DNA of 64,000 nucleotides, from contig JALGQZ010000009.1 of NCBI GenBank assembly GCA_023105745.1, positions 13,440,564 through 13,504,563 of the forward strand, written 5' to 3'. Below are positions 47,201 through 59,352 of this stretch, one piece after another. This DNA comes from Austropuccinia psidii. Its lineage: Eukaryota; Basidiomycota; Pucciniomycetes; Pucciniales; Sphaerophragmiaceae. Within the stretch, counting starts at the first letter, position 1. The number at the start of each line of letters is the position of its first letter. The position numbers and the translations under genes were made by a program. The notes below the pieces were generated by a model. The model was not told the DNA's origin and ran no database searches. It saw nothing but the letters and a program-made list of their open reading frames with translations.

Positions 47201-47759
47201 TCATTGATAGAAGCTCATTTTGAATTACAAGGAGCCAAGCATCAGGATCACTTATCTGTATATTCAGATATGTGATATGTAGAGATTATTCATATTGAAT
47301 CTGTAACATTTATGTAAAAATATATAGGGCAGAATTCAATTTTTGCATTTTTTGTTCATGAAAGGATCCAAAATGAAAAAATTAAAATAAGGAGGAATGA
47401 AAGTAATTAATCTTATCATGTATTGTTAGATTATTGAGCTTTGAAAATTCATAGCAAACACTTATATCAAGCCACTTGAATTGAACCTTTGTGGCTTGAA
47501 ATTCTTCCAAAACTTCTTTTTCTAAATCTAACTTCTGTCCCAGCTCCTACCTAAGTCTAATCTATATCCTAGTCACATTACAAATGGAATACCTGCAGAA
47601 AGATGTAGCCACTTTGCTCACAATGATTGTTTCTTCCTCTTAATTAATGGTGTTTTCTTTCTATTGTGTATCCTTAAACTTCTGAGGTCATAGGCCCAGA
47701 ATTCAACTGAAAAAATATTTCAAAGAGATTATTCCTTTAAGTAAACCAAAAAGCTATAA

Positions 47760-50440
47760 AATACCTTTTCAACCCAAACAAAAACCATCATTCATCCCTA
47801 TCAAGACAAAGCACATTAAATCAATATGAACCATCATCACTCTCCATCAGCTACTCACAAATCTCCCATATTTAACCATCTTCAAATCGTAGGAATTCCA
47901 GTCACTTATTACTAAGAACTCCAAATCTATCATAAAGACTTCTCAGATCTAACCAGTTTAGGGATTTGACTACTCAAAGCCTTTTAGAAACTCTTGACAA
48001 AACTAATATTGAGCCACTCGCATTGAAAAATTCCTCCGCTTGGAGAATCAAAGTATGAATGGCTTTAACTATTGAGAAAATTTATGTCTTCCTTAAAACT
48101 GACTAGATGAGTTCTCTTCCAGATGATTCTCCTGAAAAATAAATAAACTTCTATAATAGCTGTTGACAAATCCATTTTTGGTTAGGAAATCCTCTTGATA
48201 AAGTGAGCTAAAACAGGTTCTTTCTTCATAATACACCTTTTTGGGTCTCTGTAAGGGACTACTATGTAGAATCATCATAAAAAAGCTTTTTGGAATACAA
48301 ATTGATGATGGCAGTATAGTTCAGTCAGTTGTAAGCATAAAACATCAAGCTCAACTATTAAAAAACATGGTTCAAGATCTCTTTGAAGAAAGAGCCCATG
48401 TAAAGAATGCTTCCTTTTCAATCAACACCTTCCTACCAGCCTCTCACTGGTCAAAAAAACATCTATCAGGAAATTAAATCTCAAAAAAGTTCCCAACACT
48501 TCAGAGCTTGCTTGATGATATTGAGCTAGAAGTAGCTAGAGAATAGGATGTTTCAATCCCTGAAGGACAAGCTCATCATCTTGTAAAAAAAGGAATTTGT
48601 CGCAAAAATGGGAAACACTCACTTAATTCTACTCACACTGAGGAAAAGTTCTTTTAGTTACATCCACCTTTATTAAAAGAATTTTGTGAAAGAAGGAATA
48701 AGCAGAAACTTGAAAAGGAAGCAGAAAAATATGAGGAAAATGATCTAGATTCTCCTAAATCAAATCCTAGGGTCTTTTGCAACACCCTAGAGCGTCATTT
48801 TATTAAGCTTGTTAGAGAAGAATATGCTATCTTTGACAATGGTTCCTTTCACTATTTCTTCAAAAGATTCCAAAAGCTTTTCCTCATTCACTGAGACTTG
48901 AGTAGCACTAAATAAAGCAGATGGAACTTATATTCATGATGTAGGATTTGGTACTGCCATAATTACTTCTGAGGATGGTTCTCCTATACTTAAAAATTCT
49001 CTGCTAGTTACACCAATATTCACTACCCTTATTTCTCTTGCTCCTTCTTTGTGTAATAACTGCACTTATTCCAGAAAAGGTAACAATGTTCTCTTTTACA
49101 ACAAAAATGATTTACTTCTCCTTTAATGAGCTCTTTGTGACAAGATGATTCCTCTCATAAACTTCCCAAGGTCTTTATATAATCCCCCAAATATTCATAG
49201 GTCATTGGGGCATCTGAGAAACAAATACCCTTGTTGTTTATTGCCTACTCTCAAATATGATTCTTGTATTGTATAAAAATTTCATAGGCTCCCTTTCTCT
49301 GGATCATTCCCTCCTACTCTTAATTGTTTGAAAATCATCAATATGGATTTCTGTGGCCTTATTGAGCCCATTTTCAAAGGAGGGAACAATTAGCTCTTCC
49401 AACTTGTGGATGGTTTCTCTAAATTCCAATTTGTGTATTCTATTTCTCACAAATTGAATTGTTTTGAAACCTTTTTATTTTTAAAAAATGTAATTGAAAG
49501 ACAGATGGGTTTTAAAATAAATAGAATGGTGGTGAATTCATTGGCTCCACTTTCATGAAGGGATAAAAATTCTGTTTGCAGCTCTGCATACACTCCAGCA
49601 GAACCCTGTTTTGGAACAAGCAAGATAGGACACTCCCTGAGAGAATCAGCTGTCTCCTTCACACTTATGGTGCGGAGAAGCTTCTGCTTACTTGTTAAAC
49701 AGAACCCCTTCTACTACCTTGCAGTTTAAAACACCTGTTGAAGTCTTATTTAAGAAGAAACCAACAATTATGGATATTCATCCTTTTGGATGTATTGTAT
49801 ATATCAATGTCACTAAATGTAACAAAAATCTGAGAGGGTTTTTTTGGTTTATTCTGATGATCATCACAATTTCAAACTTTTTACCTTAGTAACAAGAAGG
49901 GTACAGAAAGCTGATGCCTGTATTTTTGATGGTAATTCATTTCCACCAACTGAATTTCCTCAAGAGTTTTAAATTCAAATCAATAGCTCCTTTATTCCCC
50001 AAATACAAAAATCAGAAACTATTGTTTCCTGATTATCTTTGCAAGAATTTGTATAATACTCAAGAATCACCTGATATTAACCTTGCAACCAAAGATCCTG
50101 TTTGAGAAATTTCTCATGAGGGAATGCCTAGTTCAATATACCATACCCGTGTGACAATTCAAATGCAACTTATTGTAACAGCAGTTCCTCATCCATTTCT
50201 GAAACTCTTGAGAATTTGTTGAACAATTTGTCTTCTCCAACATTGCCAAAAGCATGGGTGATGGAAAATACACCTATTGTTTCTCCAAATAATATTTATA
50301 GTAAAATCAATGAATAAAATATTTTTTCAGGAATCCACAAGTATTTTGCTAAAGAAGTTATGCTTTTAACTCCAACACACCTGAACTGTGGAATCAAGCC
50401 ATGCAACACCTGAAAGCTATTGTAATTCTGTGAGTTATTC
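47760..50440 (+). mobile_element. Degenerate Ty1/copia retrotransposon remnant
   Basis: In frames broken by many stops, the plus strand reads a Gag-like start (LDKTNIEPLALKNSSAWRI near 48000) and an HTEEK-containing spacer after a CRKNGKH remnant near 48600. A protease-like FDNGSFHYFF follows near 48830, then IHDVGFGTAIITSEDGSPIL near 48935 and a GAG-pre-integrase HRSLGHLRNKYPC near 49200. The integrase strand INMDFCGLIEPIFKGG lies near 49345, FQLVDGFSKFQFVYSISHK near 49400, and AYLLNRTPSTTLQFKTPVEV with HPFGCIVYINV at 49690-49830. PR-INT before RT is the copia order. Only a start of RT (NTPELWNQAMQHLKAI, near 50380) remains. No LTRs were found. Confidence 0.8.
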
Positions 50441-50640
50441 ATGACATACTCATAAGGTCACAAATAGCTTTTTATAAAGTTGATTTGATCTTAAAAACAC
50501 CTATCAAATTAATTTAAAACAAAAAATAACAAAAAATCAGCATAACTTTATTTTTGATAAACAAAGTTGTAAATATTATTTTATTTTTGGACTTTACACC
50601 AAAAATAACCTAGGGTACACATAGGGTGTTGAGATAAAGG

Positions 50641-52710
50641 TGCTAGGCAGGAATGTAGAAAGATTAGTGGATGATGAGCTGAAGGTATTGAGAAGTTATT
50701 GGGGAAATTTGTGTTTCTTGATGATGTTGGACTCTAGAGCTTGATTGGGGGCTTTCATCAAAATTGGGTTGGGCTGACAGGATTGAGGCTGGAAATTTCA
50801 CTGGAGTATCTTCTAATTTGCTGCATTTGCCTTTGGGCCTCAGATTGCTAACCTTCATACTCTTCAACCCACTGCCTCAAAACATCTCTATGAGCAGGCT
50901 TGCAGTGGACATTGGAAAGCATTCCTTGAGCTCTTTGCATCATTTGCGAGTCTGAAAAGCTTAACAGTCACAGTATATTCTGGTAACCCAAAAAGCATGA
51001 CAAAAGACAATGCCATTGAGGTTATCCATTTTATGCAGTATGTAAAGATGTAATTTGTTCTGGGAGGCAAGATTTTAGAAAAAGAAATGCTTTTGGATTT
51101 TTGTCTTTTCAAATTTGGAAATTTGAAAATTGAAATACAAAAAGAATGGCACATGCAAAATGAATTTCATTTTGCATATCTGACCAATTACCTTTATCAA
51201 CACATATTTGTCCTCATAAGCATTAAATATGATGCTGCCACTGAGCAGTCACCATTTCATCCATAAACTTTGAGTAGTCTTGTCATTAAAGTTTGACATC
51301 GAGTTGCTCTTCCTAATGCTTGTTTTTATTTTGTCATATTTTCCGTTAGACTTATGTCTTGATATTTTGGCCATGTCATTTTATTCTCAGGGCCCATGAT
51401 GCACCACTTTTGGAAAAATGGATTTTCAAAAAAACCAATGACATGATTTTTGGGAATTTTTGCTGTAATTTCTCCTTTTCATTGAATTCTTCACATTTAA
51501 TGTAATTCAAATATGTTTTTTATCAACTCTCATTGGTCTTTGAAAAAAACACCAATAACAGTTGTTTTTCACAGCAAAATACCTGATGTGTGTCTTTTGG
51601 CAGTTTTGGAAGGCCCAAAGAATTATTTCTTTCTTTTGGTTTTCTTGAATGTTTGGGTGGTTTTTTGGAGAAGAAAGTTCTTATTTTTTTGTTTTTTGTG
51701 AGTGTGGGGTGTGGACACAGTGTGTATGTAATTATTTGTTTGCAATAAGCTTAATGCAAAAAAATAATTACATATACACTGTTACAGTGTATCCACACCC
51801 AAGACACCATCTTGGGGAAAAAACAGAAAAAAAAATTGAAATTGTATTTTTATGGAATATGATTATTTCTGATAAAAATACTGTAAAAATAAGTCAAAAA
51901 AAGAGACCAGAAAAACATGGAAAAAGAAATTGATGAAGGAAGTCTTGATTACATAAAGTGGAAGGGAAATATCAAGTGAAACATATGGCTCAAATGGAAA
52001 GCTGCATTTTTAAAGGCAATCAAGGCTTTAAGGAAGATTATCATAACCACAAGGAATGAAAAGGATTAAAGAAAAAATGGGTTTGGTAGTACATGGAATT
52101 CAGACTGTGATGTTTGAAGCAATGGTAAATAGAGAAATGAGGTGGTTTTGGAACATGGCATTTATTCAGTGACTTAAACTTTGAAAACATTAGTTCGGAT
52201 AATAAGAGGAAGTTCAAATGAGATCCTATGGCTTTTTAGATGGGCATTTGCTTCCTTTATGAGAATAATTCTTGCATGAATAATGATATGAGGAAAGGGT
52301 ATGAAGGCATAAAGAGTAAGTCTATTAGAAGATTCAATTAAGGTGACAAATTGTATATTCAAATCAATATGACTTACAAAAATAGGCACAATCAAGTAAT
52401 TTGGTGATATGATTAATCAGGTGATTAATGCTTTAATAGTGACATTTGAAATGTGATGTGAACTGTATGGCAGCTTGGATCTAACTCCTCTCCAACCTGG
52501 CCTGAACCCATGAGTTGGGGCTTTGTTGGCTTCATGTTGCCACTCCCTTGCAGGCATGTTTACTCCATCTTTGAGCCAAGTGTAAGGAAGGTTTCCAGCA
52601 TGTTTTAGCCATATATGACCAAAAATTGTATTGCTTTCAATCACACCATCAACATATGCCAAAATCTTCCCCAAGCCATTTTGATCCAGGTTCATATAGA
52701 ATATCAAAAC
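50641..52710 (-). pseudogene. Possible decayed minus-strand coding remnants, family unknown
   Basis: Several minus-strand frames look protein-like but do not connect. 52417-52707 contains MNLDQNGLGKILAYVDGVIE and FGHIWLKHAGNLPYTW. 52174-52395 has VPIFVSHIDLNIQFVTLIES. 50888-51154 has CIKWITSMALSFVMLFGLPE. Near 50760-50960 an overlapping frame reads GMLSNVHCKPAHRDVLRQWV, then EEYEG and SEAQRQMQQIRR. No conserved domain is recognised. They may be one broken gene or unrelated chance frames. The foldback element at 51705-51803 lies inside. Confidence 0.25.
51705..51803. repeat. Foldback / MITE-like inverted repeat
   Basis: The left arm (GGGTGTGGACACAGTG...TGTATGTAATTATTT, about 51707-51737) and right arm (AAATAATTACATATACACTG...TACAGTGTATCCACACCC, about 51762-51800) are imperfect reverse complements around a TTTGCAATAAGCTTAATGCAAA-type centre that is itself a partial palindrome. 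The right arm has 6-7 extra bases. Size about 100 bp, no coding. It resembles a short non-autonomous DNA element, but target-site duplications were not established. Confidence 0.65.
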
Positions 52711-55700
52711 CTTTCAGTATTAATCATACTTAGCTATGAGAAATCTGCATCCAACCCTTTTGGTCATTCAATACATGAAGTTCCAACATGGAGGGAAACC
52801 CCTGAGACATTCAATTTGAACAATGAATCACATCATCCTATGGAATATTTGTCATTGTAAGAAAGGATGTTTGAAATTGCCTTTTGCAATTTTCAGCACA
52901 AGAAGAGAAAAAAAGTATCAAATAAAATGGAACTATTTAGCCTTATTACATACTCAACCAAAGAAATGACATAAAAAGTGCCACATGTAAGATGGTACCA
53001 ATAATGACTCTGGCAAGCCATCAATATAATTTATACAAAGAGAAAATGTTTTACCATTTGAATTGGCTCCCTCTCATTCTTCATATTCAACATAATCTAA
53101 TTTTGATAGGATTACCATAAAATAAGAATATGAAGAACTCAAACACATTTAAATGTATTGGCAACATCTCATTATGAAAATAAAAACTTTACAAGGAAAC
53201 ACTTTTTTTCTTTATAGACAGACATTACTTTCCAATAATTTTTGACATGATGAATAAAAGGACAATGTGAATCTGAAAATTCACCCCACATGTACATGTC
53301 TTGCATACTTCAGCTCATTAGACATGTTCACACAAAAATAATTTGTTAAGAACCATAATTACAAATATAGCCAAACTCAAAGATGGAGAGAACTCCCAAA
53401 TTTGGAACAAACCCTATCAAGAAGCTACTATATATCTTTTGCTATGTGAAGGAAAAATAGTAACCAAAAATTACCTTCAAATAACTTGGAGTTAATTACT
53501 TCATATATTTCCAAAGATCAACAGAATAATTTCTATTTTTACCAAAACCCAACTCCAAACCTTAAATGCTAGAATGATGTGATGGCTCACTCCTTCCTAA
53601 TGGTATGCCACAATCCAGGCCCCAAGGGGCAGGATGATGGGGCGAGTGTTTACTGGGTGAAATTCTTAACCATAGGGGACCCCCCTGGGGCGGCAATTAA
53701 AATCCTGTCCTTCATTTTTGGTAACCAAATTCACTTTCAAAAAACTATCTTACTGAGAGAACTTGATCTAGAGGGGTCTCCTGGATGGTCTGTATAAAAA
53801 AAAATTGGTGATGATTCCCAAAAAAATCCACATCGGATTTTAATGCTGTCAGCTTTTTCTCTTTAGAATAACTGAGATAATACTTTGTGTGATGTATTTT
53901 AAATTATGATAAGCCTTTTTATTGATGAAAGAATTGGTACTCAGAGAGAATGATCACAAATTGATACTTCATCAGCACATTTATGCACATGTGATTGTCC
54001 CACTGCTTCTAGTGTGGACAGAAAATTCCTTTCAGTATGCAATATGAATTATGCATTAAGTCCTGGGAAACTCCCAAGCCTATTTCAACACAATATATAC
54101 ACCATGAGCAGATTGGCTGCACCTGTCAGCAAGTGCACCATTTTGAATTCAGCTGGACTTTGACTGTTCTTCTGAAATGAGTTGAAACATGACTATCTCT
54201 GTTTGGACAACTTCTCATATCTTCTCAGCCACAAGAAGATTATAGAAACATCAAGGAAATATAATCATAGTTGTTTGTATTCCTTGCCTACTTTAAACCA
54301 CATTCTCATTTCAGCTTTGAAACTCCAGCATATAGAAATATCCTTACATTTTCGGATTTTTGATGAAAACACCAATTCTCAAATTAGACTTTCTTTTTTT
54401 GTTCTTGAATAACTATACCCCAACATTTAAATTCTTCATGGAAGATAACTAAGTTTTCTGAATTTTGAAGAGAAAATCCAAAATCCAAGAGGCTCTATAC
54501 AATATTTGAAGAGTATTGTAGGTCTGACTCTACTTATTATATATGGCTTCATTGACTGAATTGTATTGAGAAATGACCATAGTTTGTTATACAGTTTTGA
54601 GAATTTCAGGGAAATCATCTTGCAAGAACCAAATTCAAAGGTGAGAATTCCACTATTCATAGCTTACGCATTGATGTAACTAATTTTTATCTTTTATTTT
54701 GTTCTTTAATGAATAAACTTGATACATATTATATCATTTAGCTACTTATTATGGAGTATTCCAAATTCAAAAATTGGGCATTAGTCTTATAGGCTGCATT
54801 TGTGATTCTTACTTTTCTCCTTCCATTTTTCTGCCTCTAACCCTCTTTATGCCCTTCCACATTCAATCATTCACTCTTTATAGTTTGATAAAAATATTAC
54901 AAATCATTTAACTCTTAATATTCTAGATGTATAATAAACTCCAAATCACAAAAAAAAATTCTATTTGGTTTAAAAGAGATTTTCAAATTATATTAAATAT
55001 GCAATTATTTCTTTTTTTCATTATTCTCCTTCCATTAATCATCAAAAGATATCAATTCTTTATTTCCTGAAAATTTTTCTTCCATTATTATATTGCATTT
55101 TTAATCTGTTATATATTTGGCTACTTCAAAATCTATTTTCAATTTTAAATTGAAGACTTTTAAGGAGATATAATTTGCTGTGAAAAAAGTCTAATCTAAG
55201 AGCAGATTGTCAAGAGACAGTAAAAAAGGATAAGCAGACATTCAATAAGTATTGAGTAATGACAATGTGACAAAGATTTTGAATTTATTTGTTAAAATTG
55301 AGGAAGGAAGTGGATTGAGTTTGCTTGTTGAATATTGGTAAATATGAACTAATTTCAACTTTTATTTATCCATTTTTTGGGAATGTTGAGTTGAAAATGA
55401 ATGTAAAATCCAAAACAGTTATTAAATCATCTAAATCTTAAAATATCTTCACTTTATTTATTCAAATTTGATAATAAATTTTACAGAATTAGATTGATAT
55501 ATTCAATTTAATTGAATATTTCATCACTTCCTTGACAGCTTTCAAATCAAAATATTGTGATAAATCATCATGTTTTAGGTTTTAAAGCCTGCATATATGG
55601 AAGGAATAAATTGGAATATGGAAATAAGCTTCCCAAGAACATTTGAGAATTCCAAAATGTAATAAAAATTATTTTGGAACATTATCTATTTCCAAATTTC

Positions 55701-57199
55701 AATCAATTCTATTATTGACATGATTATTTCACCACATTTTTCTTTTATAAAATGCAATTTAATTGGTCTAGATATTTAAATATCTTAAGTCAAAAAGTAT
55801 GGCTCCTTATTACTCCTAATAAGCAATAATCCAATTTCTATTATTTTCTTGATTTTTATCCATAAAAATGAATATAAAGGATGTGCAAAGGCTCTGATTT
55901 TCTGATTTGGGTGCTTGAATTTTGCAATCTGGGAATGAGTCCAATTATCAAAAATTCTGTTAAGCAATAATCACATTATTTTGAATGTTTGTAACCTATA
56001 TCTCTCCTATTTATATAGCTTATTGATGTATACCTCATATATTTTATTGAACATTTGGCAATTCCCTGTATTTTGAGATAAAAATACACAATTCTTGAAC
56101 CACTGGGAAAGATTCAAGTGATTTTTTTTTAACACAAAATTGTCAATTCAACAATTTTCTTCAGATAAGTAAAGCTCAAAAATATAGGGGACTTGTTGAA
56201 ATAAAATTTCAGTAATGCATTTCTTAGCCATCAATTTAACATAAAACAAAAACATTTATATTTAAAAAACAGAGGTGATTTTCTACTTTTTTAAAAATGA
56301 ATTGGTTTTTTGATCATGATAACACAGAAATTGATGTATAAAATTTTATATTCCTCTTGAATGTATAAGAAAAATGATTAATTTTTTATTTAAAAAGGAC
56401 TCAATTATCACAAAATTTCATCTGATAAAGGACTTAATAAGGTTAATCAAAGAATATCTTTATTATTATCCAGGATGACCTGAGATTTTCCAAATATAGC
56501 CACATTCAGAAAAGTCAATGGCTGAACTAAGAGGAAATGGATCTGTTGCATTTTTATTACTTGCTAGAGATTAGTTCCAGCTCAATGTAGGTATCAGGAG
56601 TAAGATTTAAAACCTTGGAATCAAGATCATCCCATGGTGGCTGAATATTTGTGAATATTCATTTAGTATTGGAAATTGAGTTTTTATAAGAATTTGTATA
56701 GCAGTTTGATAGGAATGAGGGGTGTGCTTGACATTCTATTGTGTTTGTTCCTTCTTTTTGGTTGTATTCAACAGTTCTTTCAGCCTTGTTCTTATTTTTA
56801 ACTTCATAAAAGTACCTTAAGCAATGGGACTCCAAGCTACGTGACAGCACCTTGAATGCCTCAGTCCTTGAGTTAAGGATTGTTGAAGAATAATTTCCCT
56901 CAGGATCCTCTTCAGTCTCAGAGAAACCATCAGCAGAGGGAAAATTTTTGAGGTTATTACTTGTCCAAGGTACCTTTTTAATATGCAGACTCTATGTTTA
57001 AATAACTTTCAGATGATTGGATCAGTCATGACTACATTGTTCCTATATTCCTATTCCTATTGAATGATTATATAAATGTGATCTTACATGAGGCTTTGTC
57101 CTCTCAGCCATCTTTCAGAAATTCCCATAACTGTTTCATGCTGACATTGAGATGGATCAAGGGCATAATTTTTGGAAGACCCTATATTAATTGCATGAA
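52711..57199. other. Intergenic AT-rich region, no gene recognised
   Basis: Short frames at 54182-54412, 54436-54660, 55785-55967 and 56659-56850 have no recognisable motif; the last may be part of the 3' side of the family Y gene. One compositional outlier sits at 53576-53712. Confidence 0.55.
53576..53712. other. Small GC-rich island
   Basis: About 135 bp with many C/G runs (GGCCCCAAGGGGCAGG, GGGGCGAG, GGGACCCCCCTGGGGCGG) interrupt very AT-rich surroundings. A 72-codon frame crosses it (53579-53797) but shows no known motif. No tRNA-type A/B boxes or rRNA words were recognised. It could be the remnant of an inserted element. Confidence 0.5.
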
Positions 57200-59352
57200 G
57201 CCAGTGCTTTGTAATAACTCCAAGTATTATATTGTTCCATGTTGTATAAACATTGAAGCTGGACCCAGAAGAAGGAGGTTTGAGATTGCTACCATCATCT
57301 TTGGTCTGTGATGATAAGCCCTCTTGACAGTGTGATTATCCTTTGGTAGAAGTCCATCTTTTGAATCAGATGCTATGGACATAATTCCAACCATTGCGGC
57401 AGTAATGTATTCATTGTACTATTCTTATTCCACCATGATATGATTTGTATTCATCATAACTTTGGTTGTCCTTGATTTTGGGCCTTTTGTTGTCAGGAAA
57501 TTCTTGGGTTACAGATGTGCCATTGTGAAGATTCTGGAAGATTTTTTGAACCACAATGAAGGCCATTTCAGAACTAGGATCCATATTTCCTAACGGGTCA
57601 GAGGAATTTAGGAACTCCTGTTGTCCAATAAACATTGAAAGATCCTGAATTGCCCCTGAAGCCTTGGCCAGCAAGTATTTACAGGTATGTGAAGGGGCTC
57701 CAATATGGATTTGATGACAACTTGTATCTGACCTTGCAGTTACTTCAATTTTTTGTGATTTATTGATGAGGCTGTGGTCTATTATTTGATCACCAACAAA
57801 AACATCACTATGATCAGAAAGAATGTTGGTAATAATGTAACTATTTCAAAATTCATGGGCCATTTTTTACCCTCAAAAGAACAGTCTCAATATATGCTGT
57901 GAGGAGTTTATCAGTAACAGGTACCATGGGAACCTTATAGCCTAAGACTTTGGGAAGGTGTTTCATAATGCAAAAATATTCCAAAGGGCATTTTTATAAT
58001 CTTCATTGCCAGTCATTTGGGGGTGACATTGTGTAATTCTTCTCATGGGACTTTCAGAAAGCATCTTCATAGCTGTGTCTGTTCAACAATCATCATTAGT
58101 ATGCTTGATTTGTACTTTAAAAGGATGATTACTTACTTTCAGGAGGACTTTGAAGAACCAGTGGGATATTGGATGAGGCTTGATAAGGTGTACCTTTGGA
58201 CTTAGGAACATAGACATTTGGTAGGCTAGGGTGATTTGGATATTCTTGTTGTGGAGCACCAATTGGAAGATGCTTGAATTGGGGCAAAGTAAGTGAAGAT
58301 GTTTGAGAGATCTCTGGAGGATTTTCAAATTCAAAAGCAAAAGAAAGTGTTGGTGTGGGTGAATTCTGATGAGTTAAGCTGGAAGGGTTCTTGGGCAATA
58401 GGGATCCACTTTTGATCAAAGGTACAAGTGGTAAGTCAATGGGAGTGGTTTGTGGGGATTGTATTGGTTGATGGGATGTTGTTGATTCCAAATTAAGTAC
58501 CAATGATGATTCTTGAGGGGGATCTTCATATAGAGCTTTGGCAAGTGATAGGATTTGACAAGGAGGGGAATCAGGAATAATGAGACATTTTTTGGAAACA
58601 CTTTGCTCTTGGATTCCTTTGGATCTGCACAAAAAGCTATGTTGATTTGTTTGGGCGGGGGAGGGGGCTTGGGTGTGGATATGGGAGTAGTGGGATTACA
58701 CTTGGGTCTGTAGAGGTTTGAATGATAATTTTTTTTTCAGTTTGAAGTAGCAGTTGTTTAATCAAGGTAAAAGGTTGAGAAAAGAACATCATATTAGATT
58801 TTTATCATATCAAACTCACCAATTAATTCTTCTGAGTGGAACCTCTGCCTTTGAACTGTTGGTGAAGGACTTCTGAATAAATTCTTGGAAGTAAGGGTTT
58901 GTCTTCTCAATGACAAATCTGCTTCAGGTGAAACAAATGTGGATCTTTCAAGTTTTTGAGGAGTGGCTTTCAAAAGATTTGATTGGATTTATAAGAGAGA
59001 GTTTTGCCAGAAGTCTCTGAGTGATAATGGTAGTTTCATGGTCCATTTGTTTTACTTGATCTTCAATAAATGTTTGTCTTTTAAGTTTGAGAGCTGAAAG
59101 GTACTCTGATTTTATTTCATCAGTAAGTTTTTGATGCTTTTTCTTGAAAGTGGGAATGGTTTGGGCACTTTCAAGGTGGTGGATGATAAGGGATTCTGTG
59201 TTGGTGAATATGAGTCTCAATTTAGAAGGATGTGTGGTTTTTGAGAAGTGTAAGCTCACCTGAAAGGTCTGCCATGATGAAGATAACAAGGTTGTTTGAA
59301 TTGAAGTTAGATTTAACTCAAAATCAATATAATGGCTATAACGAGTGAGCAA
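57200..59352 (-). pseudogene. Family Y Ser/Pro/Thr-rich protein (block B), broken
   Basis: ATG 59350-59352 opens a helical 134-codon exon (MLTRYSHYIDFELNL; LTDEIKSEYLSALKLKRQTF). A frameshift leads to RQTLTSKNLFRSPSPTVQRQ and a GTGAGT donor near 58824. A long Pro/Ser/Thr-rich segment follows (58129-58632; SPQTTPIDLPLVPLIKSGSL). Conserved C-terminal pieces read CKYLLAKASGAIQDLSMFIG, SSEMAFIVVQKIFQNLHNG and, after a frame change, SKDGLLPKDNHTVKRAYHH and LLLLGPASMF down to about 57240. The order parallels 20815-21750 (ALAKVISAS; IFQDLI; LPVETAKKKLVEYHSHH; LILGVKGLF). A hairpin cluster lies about 600 bp upstream of the start, as for block A. Function unknown. Confidence 0.6.

Larger units (their letters stand above)
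37285..47759. other. 10.5-kb AT-rich region without recognisable genes
   Basis: All frames are short and none shows a known motif; those at 37143-37376, 40014-40253, 43864-44070, 44083-44334 and 45534-45752 are judged chance. The sequence is evenly AT-rich with many CAAAATTTC/GAAATTTTG-like words. Notable structure is limited to hairpins at 43184-43206 and 44006-44213. It may be old, unrecognisable transposon sequence. Confidence 0.65.

Noticed and set aside
37285..47759. Centromere or satellite array
   Set aside because: No tandem monomer was visible despite the lack of genes.
53576..53797. tRNA-derived SINE or rRNA fragment
   Set aside because: No A/B box or rRNA core words could be matched by eye; left as an unexplained GC-rich island.
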